A model generated the notes under the pieces. That model saw nothing but the letters and a program-made list of their open reading frames with translations. It was not told where the DNA came from and did no database searches. Shown here one piece after another: positions 8,619 through 17,433 of a DNA stretch of 64,000 nucleotides. Origin of the DNA: DATLFA01 sp035525225 (GTDB taxonomy: Bacteria > Actinomycetota > Acidimicrobiia > Acidimicrobiales > WLNW01); NCBI GenBank assembly GCA_035525225.1, contig DATLFA010000015.1:62001-126000 (forward strand), read 5' to 3'. Position numbers and translations under genes: made by a program. The stretch's first letter is position 1, and each line of letters starts with the position of its first letter.

Positions 8619-9721
8619 GCGGCCGTGACCGCCTCGTACGTCTCGTACTCTTCCTCGGTGTCGGCGTGATGTTCGTACTGGATCACACCTATTTCGGTGA
8701 ACTTCTGACGCAGCCACCCGTCGCCGGCATCGAGCAGGCCCAGCTTGCGGCAATTGGGAACGATCTTGGCGAAGAGCATCTGTTGGAAGATCAGGTCGTC
8801 GGGCGGCACGTTGAGCATGCCGTGGACGACGCTCCGGACATCGACGCCCATTCGCTCCCACACCTCCTGCTGAAGGAATCGGTTGCGCATGCGCACCGCG
8901 GCGTCGAACGCGAACTCTTGCCGCTCTCGGATCTCTGCCGCGCTCAGCTGCTCGTAGAGCTCTTTGAGCGTGATCACGCCGAACGCGACGTGGCGGGCCT
9001 CGTCGCTCATCACGTACTTCAAGATCTGTTTGATCAACGGATCGTCGGCGAAGTTGTACATGAACCCGAAGGCCGCCAACGCCAAACCCTCGACCATGAT
9101 CTGCATGCCCAGGTAGGTCACGTCCCAACGGCTGTCGGAGATGATGTCGTCGAGCAGTGAACGCAAGTGTGGGTTCACCGGATACGAACCGGTCAGCTTG
9201 TCTCTCTGGTACTTCGCGAAGACCTCGACGTGACGAGCTTCGTCCATGACCTGCGTCGCGGCGTAGAACTTCGCATCGATCCACGGGCACGTCTCGACGA
9301 TCTTGGCGGTACACATCAGCGCGCCTTGCTCGCCGTGCAAGAACTGCGAAATCCGCCAGTTCAGCGATTCGATACCGAATTCGACCCACTCGGCGTCGTT
9401 CCACAACCGCATCGGCAGGTCAGGGCTCTCGCGAATGGACCGGGGTATCGCCTCGCCCTTGCCGTCGGTCAAGAAAGCTAGGACGTGGGCGGGATCGACG
9501 TCGATCGACCAGTCGATATCGGTCTCGACATTCCATTGGCTGCGCTTGGCTTTTTCGTAGAGCTTCTGCAGCGCCGGGCGCGCGCCCTTCGCGTAGTCCC
9601 AAGTGAAGATGGCTTCGGCGTGATCGGCAACCGAGTGCTCGACTGCATCGACATCGGTGTTCACGACCGCGATGATGGCTTCGACATCGTTGACGTCACG
9701 GTCTACGAACTGCTCGGACAT
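8615..9721 (-). CDS. Ferritin-like diiron protein with twin DEARH motifs
   Basis: The 368-residue protein carries two copies of a diiron-ligand pattern. Glu131 is followed after 28 residues by Asp160-Glu161-x-x-His164, and Glu211 is followed after 28 residues by Asp240-Glu241-x-x-His244; both copies read DEARH. This spacing equals the E-x28..37-DExxH repeat known from AurF-type N-oxygenases and related four-helix diiron enzymes, so an oxygen-activating diiron centre is likely. The substrate is unknown. The ATG at 9721 is one base after the TetR stop, and its own stop overlaps the crotonase start, which suggests a role in oxidising a lipid or acyl-type substrate under TetR control. Confidence 0.8.
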   Translation of the reverse strand: MSEQFVDRDVNDVEAIIAVVNTDVDAVEHSVADHAEAIFTWDYAKGARPALQKLYEKAKRSQWNVETDIDWSIDVDPAHVLAFLTDGKGEAIPRSIRESPDLPMRLWNDAEWVEFGIESLNWRISQFLHGEQGALMCTAKIVETCPWIDAKFYAATQVMDEARHVEVFAKYQRDKLTGSYPVNPHLRSLLDDIISDSRWDVTYLGMQIMVEGLALAAFGFMYNFADDPLIKQILKYVMSDEARHVAFGVITLKELYEQLSAAEIRERQEFAFDAAVRMRNRFLQQEVWERMGVDVRSVVHGMLNVPPDDLIFQQMLFAKIVPNCRKLGLLDAGDGWLRQKFTEIGVIQYEHHADTEEEYETYEAVTAA

Positions 9722-9722
9722 G

Positions 9723-10349
9723 TCATGTCTCCATCTGTGTCGAATTGGTGGCCGCGGCGACGACCAGGCGATCGATGACACCGCGCCACGCGAGCGGCGA
9801 GGGCAGCTCACGTTCGATCGAGCGAAACAGCAAGAATCCCAACGCAATCGAATGACACAGCGTCACGATCGCTGCGGTGTCGAGCGCGGCATCGACGGTG
9901 CCATCGGCCTTCGCCTCGTCGACGAGCTTCGCCAGCCAGCCGTCCTGATCTCCGATGCGTTGACGCAACATCGCCGCCAGTTCGGGGTCGCGTCGTGCGG
10001 CCACGAAGGCCTCGAGCAACAACGATTGACCACCCTCATCGACGGGTTCGACGAGATGACTACCGATCGTCGCCAAGATGTCGGTCGCGCGGTCGCGCGG
10101 TGGCCGCGTACCTTGCAATACGGCGCGCACCTCGTGCGTGGACACCGCGTCGATGGCCTCGAGCAACAGGCCCGACTTGTCGGCGAACTGGCTGTAGATG
10201 GCCCCGGTGGTCAGCCCGGCGCGGCGGGCGATCTCGGCTACACCGGCACCGGCGTAGCCCCGCTCGGCGAATACGGAGGCGGCGGCGCGCAACAGGCGGG
10301 CGCGGGTGTCGTCACCGGAGGACTCTTGCTCGGCGGGTCGATCGGCCAT
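9723..10349 (-). CDS. TetR/AcrR-family transcriptional regulator
   Basis: The 208-residue protein has an N-terminal TetR DNA-binding domain: ARLLRAAASVFAERGYAG leads into a helix-turn-helix AEIARRAGLTTGAIYSQF (about residues 38-55). The remaining 140 residues form the ligand-binding and dimerisation helices. It is the first gene of a tight operon with the diiron protein and the dienoyl-CoA isomerase-like enzyme, so it most likely controls them in response to a lipid-like ligand. An AT-rich dyad lies 9 bp upstream of its start and is a candidate autoregulatory operator. Confidence 0.92.
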   Translation of the reverse strand: MADRPAEQESSGDDTRARLLRAAASVFAERGYAGAGVAEIARRAGLTTGAIYSQFADKSGLLLEAIDAVSTHEVRAVLQGTRPPRDRATDILATIGSHLVEPVDEGGQSLLLEAFVAARRDPELAAMLRQRIGDQDGWLAKLVDEAKADGTVDAALDTAAIVTLCHSIALGFLLFRSIERELPSPLAWRGVIDRLVVAAATNSTQMET

Positions 10350-10357
10350 CGCGCGAT

Positions 10358-10373
10358 GATAACGATTATTATC
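10358..10373. promoter_or_regulatory. Candidate TetR operator, GATAA-N6-TTATC
   Basis: A perfect 5-bp inverted repeat (GATAA, six-base spacer cgatta, TTATC) sits immediately upstream of the TetR start, in an AT-rich island (about 10356-10377) inside otherwise GC-rich DNA. Position and symmetry suit a promoter-overlapping operator for the TetR-led operon. That it is bound by this TetR protein is inference. Confidence 0.45.
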
Positions 10374-10461
10374 TTGTTCTTCCCGCTCAAAGCGCCGCTC
10401 GGGCTCCAGTCCGTCAGCCCACCTGCGGGACGAGCCGTTGCGCCGCTCGGCGCTCGCGTTC

Positions 10462-11436
10462 TCAGCCGACGAGAGCGGTGAGCGGCCGGGCCGGGCGAGC
10501 GCCCAGGTGGCCAATGATCTCGGCCGCTGCGAGGCCGGCCAACTCCGCGCAGCGGTGCATGTCGAATCCGCGGGTATAGCCGTAGAGGAAGCCCGCCGCG
10601 TAGAGGTCGCCGGCGCCGGTGGTGTCGACGACGCGCGCAGGGTGCGCGTCGACATCGACGCGCTCGGTGCCGAAGACGATGGTCGAACCGCGTGCGCTGC
10701 GGGTGAGGCAGCCGATCTCGACCTCGCTGGTGATGTTGCGCGCGGCCATCGTCCAGTCGCATTCGTACAGAGCGCACAGCTCGGCCTCGTTGGCGAACAC
10801 GATGTCGACCTTGTCACGGATGAGCTCGCGCCACTCGTCCCGATGGCGATCGACGCAGAACGAATCGGACAGCGTGAGCGCGACCTTGCGTCCGGCCTGA
10901 TGGGCGATATCCATGGCCTTGCGGATGGCCTCTTTGGCGATGTCGACGTCCCACAGGTAGCCCTCGCAGTAGACCACGCTCGCCGAAGCCACGAGGTCAC
11001 CGTCGACGTCGTCCGGGCTCAGCAGCGCGGAGATGCCGAGGAACGTGTTCATCGTGCGCTGCGCGTCGGGCGTGACCTGGATCAGGCAGCGCGCCGTCGA
11101 CGGGCCGGTCGTCCCAAGGGCCACGTCATAGGAGACACCAGTGGCGCGAATGTCGTGGCGAAAGACGTCGCCGAGCTGGTCGTCGCGGCACTTGCCGATA
11201 TATGCCGCCCGCCCGCCGAACGACGCCAGACCGGCCATGGTGTTGGCCGCCGACCCTCCCGAGGCCTCGATCCCGGCGGGCATCGACGCGTAGAGCTCGA
11301 TGGCGCGGTCTTGGTCGATCAGGGTCATCGCGCCCTTGTTGAGACCATGGCGACGCACGAAATCGTCGTCGACGTTGGCAATGACATCGACAATCGCGTT
11401 GCCGACGCCGACCACGTCGAATCTGTTCTGTTGCAC
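10462..11436 (-). CDS. PfkB-family carbohydrate kinase, adenosine-kinase-like
   Basis: The 324-residue protein is a ribokinase-fold (PfkB) kinase. Signature 1 lies around GGSAANTMAGLASFGG (residues 60-75). Signature 2 is DTTGAGDLYAAGFLYGY near residue 275 and contains the catalytic Asp. The N-terminus (FDVVGVGNAIVDVIANVDD) and overall style match the bacterial adenosine kinase/sugar kinase branch common in actinobacteria and alphaproteobacteria. It would phosphorylate adenosine or a related nucleoside or sugar with ATP. It is not tightly linked to the purine nucleoside phosphorylase at 6.3 kb, although both would serve purine salvage. Substrate choice is not settled by sequence. Confidence 0.85.
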   Translation of the reverse strand: MQQNRFDVVGVGNAIVDVIANVDDDFVRRHGLNKGAMTLIDQDRAIELYASMPAGIEASGGSAANTMAGLASFGGRAAYIGKCRDDQLGDVFRHDIRATGVSYDVALGTTGPSTARCLIQVTPDAQRTMNTFLGISALLSPDDVDGDLVASASVVYCEGYLWDVDIAKEAIRKAMDIAHQAGRKVALTLSDSFCVDRHRDEWRELIRDKVDIVFANEAELCALYECDWTMAARNITSEVEIGCLTRSARGSTIVFGTERVDVDAHPARVVDTTGAGDLYAAGFLYGYTRGFDMHRCAELAGLAAAEIIGHLGARPARPLTALVG

Positions 11437-11491
11437 GGGCTCGATCTCCGCTCTCGGTCGTCAGGCGACGAGGGTAGACGGCGACGGGCCC

Positions 11492-11668
11492 TCAAGCGAT
11501 CTTTTGACCGCCGTATGTCTCGGGATCGCGGGCCCGCCCTTCGGCGATGGCGCGGGCAAAAGCGTCGTCGTCGAAGTCGTCGGGGGCCTCAGCCGGACCG
11601 CCGGACGCGCTACGCGCTTCGGGGTCGGTTTCGATCGAGGGTTCGCGCTTGCGGGGGAAGAGCTTCAC
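11492..11668 (-). CDS. Small acidic protein, 58 aa (GTG start)
   Basis: A short reading frame opens with GTG at 11668 and stops with TGA at 11492-11494. It encodes MKLFPRKREPSIETD, a Ser/Gly/Pro linker, a run of Asp residues (DDFDDDAF), then an amphipathic segment ARAIAEGRARDPE and the tail TYGGQKIA. Nearly every codon ends in G or C, which supports real coding. A GAGG sequence about 9 bases upstream of the GTG can act as ribosome-binding site. The basic N-terminus and acidic middle suggest a small cytosolic adaptor, but no family is recognised. It lies between the adenosine-kinase-like gene and the divergent aminopeptidase gene. Confidence 0.6.
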   Translation of the reverse strand: MKLFPRKREPSIETDPEARSASGGPAEAPDDFDDDAFARAIAEGRARDPETYGGQKIA

Positions 11669-11817
11669 CGGTGCCTCGCTCTGTCCGGGAAGATGGCGGA
11701 GCCTGAAACAGGCCTTATCTCGTCATATTCGATCACAAACGACCCTCGAATGGGTGACTATCCGATGACAGTTCGCAACCGGGCCCCGAGGAGCCGAACG
11801 CTAGCCTTGGCTCTCCT

Positions 11818-14355
11818 ATGACCAACGCCTACCGCCTGCCCCGCACGGTCGTCCCCTCGCACTACTCGCTCGTCCTCACCCCCGATCTGACCCGCGGGCT
11901 GTTCGAAGGCACCGTCGACATCGATGCCACGGCTCATGCCGGCACCACGACGATCTCGCTCAATGCGCTCGATCTCGAGGTACGAGACGCGTGCCTCGAC
12001 GTCGACGGAACGCGCGTCGAGCTTCGCCCCGAGATCGACGCAGACAACGAACGCCTCCACCTCCACGCGCCACAGACGCTCGCCCCCGGCCCGCTCCGCA
12101 TCCATCTCGCGTTCGCCGGCAGTCTCAACGACAGGCTGCGTGGCTTCTATCGCAGCACATTCGTCGACGACAGCGGCAGCGAACAGGTGCTCGCCACGAC
12201 ACAGTTCGAGGCCACCGACGCTCGGCGCGCCTTTCCGTGCTGGGACGAACCAGACTTCAAGGCCACGTTCGCGATCACGATGATCGTCGACGACTCGTCG
12301 GTCGTGGTCTCCAACGCGCTCGAGGTTCGCTCGACTCCCACCGGGGACGGCCGGCGTCGGGTCGAATTCGCGACCACCATGGCCATGTCGACCTACCTGG
12401 TCGCCTTCGTCGTCGGGCCCCTTTCGATGACGCCACCGATCGACGTCGACGGCACGCCGTTGCGGGTCGTCGCCCGGCCCGACCGCGCGCACCTGTCCCC
12501 CTTCGCCCTCGACGTCGCGCAGTTCTGTTTGCGTTATTTCGCCGAGTATTTCGATCGGCCGTATCCCGGCGACAAGGTCGACCTCGTGGCCATTCCCGAC
12601 TTCGCGTTCGGTGCCATGGAGAATCTCGGATGTGTCACGTTTCGTGAGACGGCGCTGCTCGTCGACCCGCAGACGGCCACACAGCCAGAGTTGCAGCGTG
12701 TGGTCGACGTCATCGCCCACGAGCTCGCGCACATGTGGTTCGGCGACCTCGTGACGATGCGATGGTGGAACGGCATCTGGCTCAACGAGGCGTTTGCCAC
12801 GTTCATGGAGATGAAGGCCACCGACGCCTATCGACCCGATTGGCAACGATGGACCGATTTCGGTCTCTCGCGCACGGCGGCATTCGACATCGACAGCCTC
12901 GAATCGACTCGGCCGATCGAGTTCGAAGTCCTCTCGCCCACCGACGCCGAGGCGATGTTCGACGTGCTCACCTACGAAAAGGGCGCCGCCGTCGTACGCA
13001 TGCTCGAGCAATACCTGGGCGAGTCGCGCTTTCGTGAAGGAATACGCCATTACATACGTGAACACGCCTACGGCAACACCGAGACGAGCGACCTGTGGGA
13101 TGCGCTCGAGACCGCGAGCGGCGAACCGGTGCGGCGCACGATGGAGAGCTGGATCTTCCAGGGCGGTTATCCCGTCGTGGCGATGACCGATCTCGATGGT
13201 GGCGCGATCACCGTCGAACAAGAGCGTTTCGCGTACGGCAGCGCGCACGGCGATTCGCGATGGTCGATACCTCTACGCGTCCGCGTCGCAACTCCCCACG
13301 GCCCGCACGAGACCCGCGCGCTGCTCGAAGACCGCTCGATGACGATCACGCTGCCCGAGGGGGCCCGAGCGCTCGGCGACGCCGTCGTCAACCTCAATGT
13401 CGACAGTTCGGGCTTCTACCGGGCGCAGTTGCCCGCAACGGTGCTCGGCGACGTGATCGCCGGCGGGCCCAGAGGTCTCTCGCCGATCGAGCGCTACAGC
13501 CTCATCGACGACGCATGGGCGTTGACGGTCGCGGGACGCCTCGAGGCGGCGCGGTTCATCGACCTGCTCGCCGGCTTCCGTGATGACGACGACTTGTCGG
13601 TATGGCAGCGCGTGGTCGGTGCGCTCGACACGTTGTGGCGGGTGTTTTCGCCGGACGATCGACCGCGGTTTCAACTGCGCATCGACTCCATCGTGCGGCC
13701 GGCGTACGAGTCGATGGCCGGACGGCCGCTCGACGACGATCGTTCTCGACAGCTGCGCGCAACGTTGTTCGGCGCGCTCGGTCGCCTCGCCGATGATCCC
13801 GCGACGATCGAGCGGGCCCGCCTCGTCGCCGGGCACGGTGATGACGATGCCGCGCTGCTGGCGGCATCGATCGGTGTCGTCGCGAGGCACGCCACGCTCG
13901 ATGAGTACACCGACTTCGTCCGCCGCATGGAGACGGCCACGTCGCCGCAAGAAGAAGAGCGATACCGCAGCGCACTCGCGGACATTGCCGATCCGATCGC
14001 GTTCGCGACGACGTTGAAGATGTGCGCGGATGGCCGTATTCGCACGCAAGATGCGCCATATCTCCTCACGCGGGCGATGCAAAACCGGTTCTGCGGGTTC
14101 GACGCATGGCTGTTCGCCGCCGCCAACTGGGACGACGTCGTCGCGAAGTTCCCGAGCAACAGCATTGCTCGCATGCTCGCCGGCATCGTGATGCTCGCCG
14201 AGCCAGAACAGGTGGCCGCCATCGAGAGCTTCCTCGACGCGCACCCCACCAAGCAGGGACAGCTGCAAGTACGTCAACATCGTGAGCGCCTGCGGGTGCA
14301 AGCGGCGCTGCGCACGCGCGAACGGGCGCGCCTCGGAGCAACCCTCGTTCGCTGA
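11818..14355 (+). CDS. pepN: M1-family aminopeptidase (PepN-like)
   Basis: The 845-residue enzyme is a zinc metallo-aminopeptidase that trims N-terminal residues from peptides in the cytoplasm. The substrate-binding motif GAMEN occupies residues 265-269. The zinc site HELAH is at 301-305, and the third ligand Glu324 is in WLNEAFA, giving the expected HExxH-x18-E. The N-terminal beta-saddle (residues 1-200) and the C-terminal helical ERAP1-like domain are complete, so the gene looks intact and of typical length. The start ATG at 11818 has no strong purine-rich ribosome site directly upstream. The metallophosphoesterase gene follows 42 bp downstream. Confidence 0.95.
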   Translation: MTNAYRLPRTVVPSHYSLVLTPDLTRGLFEGTVDIDATAHAGTTTISLNALDLEVRDACLDVDGTRVELRPEIDADNERLHLHAPQTLAPGPLRIHLAFAGSLNDRLRGFYRSTFVDDSGSEQVLATTQFEATDARRAFPCWDEPDFKATFAITMIVDDSSVVVSNALEVRSTPTGDGRRRVEFATTMAMSTYLVAFVVGPLSMTPPIDVDGTPLRVVARPDRAHLSPFALDVAQFCLRYFAEYFDRPYPGDKVDLVAIPDFAFGAMENLGCVTFRETALLVDPQTATQPELQRVVDVIAHELAHMWFGDLVTMRWWNGIWLNEAFATFMEMKATDAYRPDWQRWTDFGLSRTAAFDIDSLESTRPIEFEVLSPTDAEAMFDVLTYEKGAAVVRMLEQYLGESRFREGIRHYIREHAYGNTETSDLWDALETASGEPVRRTMESWIFQGGYPVVAMTDLDGGAITVEQERFAYGSAHGDSRWSIPLRVRVATPHGPHETRALLEDRSMTITLPEGARALGDAVVNLNVDSSGFYRAQLPATVLGDVIAGGPRGLSPIERYSLIDDAWALTVAGRLEAARFIDLLAGFRDDDDLSVWQRVVGALDTLWRVFSPDDRPRFQLRIDSIVRPAYESMAGRPLDDDRSRQLRATLFGALGRLADDPATIERARLVAGHGDDDAALLAASIGVVARHATLDEYTDFVRRMETATSPQEEERYRSALADIADPIAFATTLKMCADGRIRTQDAPYLLTRAMQNRFCGFDAWLFAAANWDDVVAKFPSNSIARMLAGIVMLAEPEQVAAIESFLDAHPTKQGQLQVRQHRERLRVQAALRTRERARLGATLVR

Positions 14356-14397
14356 ATCTGTCCTCATCCCGCCGCGTCGGAGGTCGATAGACAACCT

Positions 14398-15516
14398 ATG
14401 CGTTTCAGTGCCGATGTGTTCGCAATCGAAGACACGACTGCGCAGATCACCTGGCGCGGCGCACCGGCGGGCCCGGTGGCGATCACCGTGAGCGACGGTC
14501 GGACGACGCGGCGCGTCGAGGCCATCGGTGAATCAGGACCGGGCGCGGTGATCGTCGACGAACTCGAAGCCGACACGGAGTATCGCATCGCGATCGCGCC
14601 GAAGGGAGCGGAGCCCGGCCGGCCGCGCCGGATCCGCACGCTGCCCCCGTTGCCCGGCGCCGAGCTCACGCGTCTGTCGACCATCAGCGACATCCATATC
14701 GGCGAGAGCGGGTTCGGTCAGTGGCCGCGCATGGTCGAAGTGCCCGAACCGTCGGTGCCGCACACGCTGCGCTGCGCCTCTGCGGCGATCGACGAGTGGA
14801 CGCGTTGGGGCTCGCAACACGTCGTGTTCAAAGGTGATCTCGTGGACCATGGCCGGCGGGACGAATGGGACACCCTCGCCACGCTACTCACAACCGTGCC
14901 TCAGCCCTGGACGCTCATGCTCGGCAATCACGAGACGATGAAGCGCAATCGCGAGCCGGCCGAAGACATGTTGAAGGAGTTCGGCCTGCCGACGGACCCG
15001 GTGCGCACCACCGATCTCCCGGGCCTGCGAATCGTGCACGTCGAGACGGCCATCGACGATCACGGCCACGGACGTGTGCGCGATGTCGCGGCAGCCACCG
15101 ATGCGGTCGGCGAAACCGAACTTCCCTGCCTCGTCGTGATCCATCACCACATCCAGCGCCTGCCCTTTCCGACGTTTTGGCCGCCTGGCATCACCTCGAC
15201 GAGCGGCAAGGGGTTCGTGCACGAGTTGCAGCGGGCCAACCCCTCGCTGCTGGTGACCTCGGGTCACTCGCACCGGCATCGCACGCGCCTCATTCACGGC
15301 GTCCCCCACGTCGAGGTCGGCTCGGTGAAGGACTATCCCGGAGTGTGGGCCGGCTACGTCGTCCACGAGGGCGGCCTTCGTCAGGTCGTGCGTCGCGTCT
15401 CTCCCGGCGACTGCCTCCAATGGACCGACAAGACGCGCGGCGTGATGCTCGGCACATGGCAGATCTTCTCGCCCGGTTCACTCGCCGAGCGCTGTTTCGT
15501 ACACCGCTGGGTCTAG
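14398..15516 (+). CDS. Calcineurin-like metallophosphoesterase
   Basis: The 372-residue protein joins an N-terminal fibronectin-III-like beta domain (residues 1-85) to a metallophosphoesterase domain. The dimetal motifs appear in order: SDIHIG with Asp98 and His100, GDLVDHG, GNHE, IHHH and GHSHRH. Such proteins hydrolyse phosphomono- or phosphodiesters; the fibronectin-like N-terminus is seen in purple-acid-phosphatase-like and PhoD-like architectures. No signal peptide is visible. Its TAG stop (15514-15516) overlaps the stop of the convergent ferredoxin-reductase gene by 4 bp. Confidence 0.88.
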   Translation: MRFSADVFAIEDTTAQITWRGAPAGPVAITVSDGRTTRRVEAIGESGPGAVIVDELEADTEYRIAIAPKGAEPGRPRRIRTLPPLPGAELTRLSTISDIHIGESGFGQWPRMVEVPEPSVPHTLRCASAAIDEWTRWGSQHVVFKGDLVDHGRRDEWDTLATLLTTVPQPWTLMLGNHETMKRNREPAEDMLKEFGLPTDPVRTTDLPGLRIVHVETAIDDHGHGRVRDVAAATDAVGETELPCLVVIHHHIQRLPFPTFWPPGITSTSGKGFVHELQRANPSLLVTSGHSHRHRTRLIHGVPHVEVGSVKDYPGVWAGYVVHEGGLRQVVRRVSPGDCLQWTDKTRGVMLGTWQIFSPGSLAERCFVHRWV

Positions 15517-16718
15517 TTGTCGCGTGCGAACGCCAGCGCATCGTCGAAGCTAGCGCCGTCGACGATGAGTTGACGAAACTGCGCGACATGGCGCGGTCGG
15601 TTGATGCCGAGTACGGCCACCAACTTGCCCGCTCGCCCGTAGAGCGCGGCGAAACGCCGTTCGGCAAGCGAACCCGTCGCGACATGCAGCTCGTCGTCGG
15701 GGCGCGGGCGTCCCGCGAGTTGAATCTTGCGGTCGTACTGGTCACTCCAGAAGAACGGCACGGGCGTGAACGGCACGGCCTCGCGGTCGCTCTGCAGCAG
15801 CCGGCGCGCCGCGTGCGCGCCCATGTCGATCGCGTGGTCCCAGTGTTCGACGCGCGCCACCTCGTCGAAGCGATGGTTGGGCCAGCGGGCGACGTCGCCG
15901 GCGGCGGTGACGCGAGGCGCGGCGAGACACGTCGCGTCGCACACTACGCCGTTGTCGATGGCCAGCCCCGAACCCCCGAGCCATGCGGTGTTCGGCACCA
16001 CACCGACACCGACGATCACGACATCGGCATCGACCGCGCTGCCATCGGACAGTCGGACGCGTTCGACCCGTTGGTGTCCCTCGAACCCGTCGACACCCAC
16101 CCCCAGCCGCAGATCGACACCGTGATCCCGATGAATCGCGCCGCACAGTGCGCCCATTTCCTCGCCGAGGACCCGGCCGAGGGGCACCGGCAGCGCTTCG
16201 ATCATGGTGACGTCGAGCCCGAGTTCGCGAGCGGTCGCCGCGACCTCCGCACCGATGAAGCCTGCCCCGACGACGACCACCCGCGGATTGCGCTCGAATT
16301 CGCGCCGGATCGCGAGTGAGTCTTGCAGCGTGCGCAACGTGTACAGGCCATCGAGCGACGGCGTGTCGGGAAGAGTCCTCGGCGACGAGCCAGTCGCTAT
16401 GAGTAGACCGTCGAACGGCACACGCCGGTGACCGTCGAGCTCGAGCGATCGGTCCCGCAGATCGAGCGCGGTGGCACGAACGCCGAGTCGAAGATCGAGG
16501 TCGAGCTCGGCCATCCGCTCCGGCCGGTAGAGCACCGTGCGATCGACCTCCCATTTACCCGCCAGCAACTGCTTGGACAGCGGCGGTCGGTCGTACGGCG
16601 CCTCGGTCTCGTCACCGAACACCGTGATACGCCCGTCGTAGCCCTCGTTGCGCAATGTCTCCGCGCCACGGAGCCCGGCGAGCGACGCACCGACGATGGT
16701 GATCGAGTCAGGCATCAT
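15513..16718 (-). CDS. FAD/NAD(P)H ferredoxin reductase (rhodocoxin/putidaredoxin reductase type)
   Basis: The 401-residue flavoprotein has a first Rossmann motif IVGASLAGLRGAETL near the N-terminus (FAD), the second GxGxxG motif VVVVGAGFIGAEVAA (NAD(P)H), and the FAD-contact motif TAAGDVARWPN. The PPLSK segment near residue 45 and the C-terminal reductase domain match reductases that feed class-I P450s and Rieske oxygenases. It is the last gene of an operon with the [3Fe-4S]-type ferredoxin (17223), from which it is separated by a Nudix gene. Two ATG codons in a row (16718 and 16715) are possible starts; both overlap the Nudix 3' end. It plausibly powers the P450 at 20.8 kb. Confidence 0.9.
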   Translation of the reverse strand: MMPDSITIVGASLAGLRGAETLRNEGYDGRITVFGDETEAPYDRPPLSKQLLAGKWEVDRTVLYRPERMAELDLDLRLGVRATALDLRDRSLELDGHRRVPFDGLLIATGSSPRTLPDTPSLDGLYTLRTLQDSLAIRREFERNPRVVVVGAGFIGAEVAATARELGLDVTMIEALPVPLGRVLGEEMGALCGAIHRDHGVDLRLGVGVDGFEGHQRVERVRLSDGSAVDADVVIVGVGVVPNTAWLGGSGLAIDNGVVCDATCLAAPRVTAAGDVARWPNHRFDEVARVEHWDHAIDMGAHAARRLLQSDREAVPFTPVPFFWSDQYDRKIQLAGRPRPDDELHVATGSLAERRFAALYGRAGKLVAVLGINRPRHVAQFRQLIVDGASFDDALAFARDN

Positions 16719-17226
16719 TTCCCGCTCGGGTGTGTCGCTCACGGACGTACGGCAAAACGACGGCGAACGTGTCGTCGCACAGGCGATGCGTCGTCGTCCA
16801 CGCATCGAGTTCGGGCAGCGGCACCCAACAGTGATCGACGACCTCGCCGTCCGCGAACTCGAACGGGCCGTCGTGGGTGGCTTCGTAGAACCGCCCCACG
16901 ACGCGCGTCTCGTCACTGTCGAAGACGACGTTGGACACTTCGCGCAGCGGCGCCACGATGCCGGCTTCTTCGGTGAGCTCCCGCGCTGCGGCGTCGGTCC
17001 ACGGTTCGCCGACTCCACACACGCCGCCGAACGCCAGATCCCAACGGCTGGGCCAGATGTCCTTCCACGACGCCCGCTGATGCGCGAGCAGCGATCCGTG
17101 CGAGTCGAACACCATCACATACGTCGCGCGGTGAACGAGGTTGCGCCGGCGCATCTCGGCCCGGGAAACGATCTCGACGACTCGCTCGTCGAGATCGACG
17201 ACCTCGACGAGTTCGCCAGAGATCAC
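16708..17226 (-). CDS. Nudix hydrolase
   Basis: The 172-residue protein contains a perfect Nudix box: G-x5-E-x7-REL-x-EE-x-GI, visible as GGVCGVGEPWTDAAARELTE and continuing EAGI. The preceding WDLAFGG and the RRRNLVHRATYVMVF region resemble the IDI/YfcD branch, which includes isopentenyl-diphosphate isomerase-like and nucleotide-sugar hydrolases. The start is set at GTG 17226, whose G-T-G-A overlaps the ferredoxin stop in the coupled style used elsewhere in this window. A longer frame up to 17259 would run 37 bp into the ferredoxin gene. Lying between a ferredoxin and its reductase, it may protect or recycle a cofactor; that is inference. Confidence 0.82.
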   Translation of the reverse strand: MISGELVEVVDLDERVVEIVSRAEMRRRNLVHRATYVMVFDSHGSLLAHQRASWKDIWPSRWDLAFGGVCGVGEPWTDAAARELTEEAGIVAPLREVSNVVFDSDETRVVGRFYEATHDGPFEFADGEVVDHCWVPLPELDAWTTTHRLCDDTFAVVLPYVRERHTRAGNDA

Positions 17227-17423
17227 TCTTCGACGACTTTGATGGCCTGTTTCGGGCAACGTTGCACGGCTTCGATCACTCGGGCGCGCGCGTCTTCGGG
17301 CGGCGTCTCGTTGAGTACGTACAGGAAGTCATCGTCGCGTACCTCGAAGATGTCCGGCGCGACCTGCATGCAGATCGCATTGGACTCACAAAGGTCGTAG
17401 TCGACCACGATTCGCATTCCCAC
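17223..17423 (-). CDS. Ferredoxin, [3Fe-4S] type (P450 class)
   Basis: This 66-residue ferredoxin has Cys12, Cys18 and Cys56 in the pattern C-x5-C...C-P, with Ala at position 17 where a fourth ligand would sit. That is the signature of single [3Fe-4S] ferredoxins that donate electrons to bacterial P450s. The start is taken as GTG at 17423 because AGGAG lies 7 bases upstream; an internal ATG at 17417 would be 13 bases away. The gene lies downstream of an alcohol dehydrogenase and just ahead of a Nudix gene and a ferredoxin reductase, so an oxygenase electron chain is the natural reading. Confidence 0.92.
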   Translation of the reverse strand: MGMRIVVDYDLCESNAICMQVAPDIFEVRDDDFLYVLNETPPEDARARVIEAVQRCPKQAIKVVEE

Positions 17424-17433
17424 GGCCGTTCTC

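Noticed and set aside
11758..13248. 496-codon minus-strand frame opposite the aminopeptidase
   Set aside because: The plus strand carries GAMEN and HELAH motifs. The minus frame is His/Arg-rich shadow sequence.
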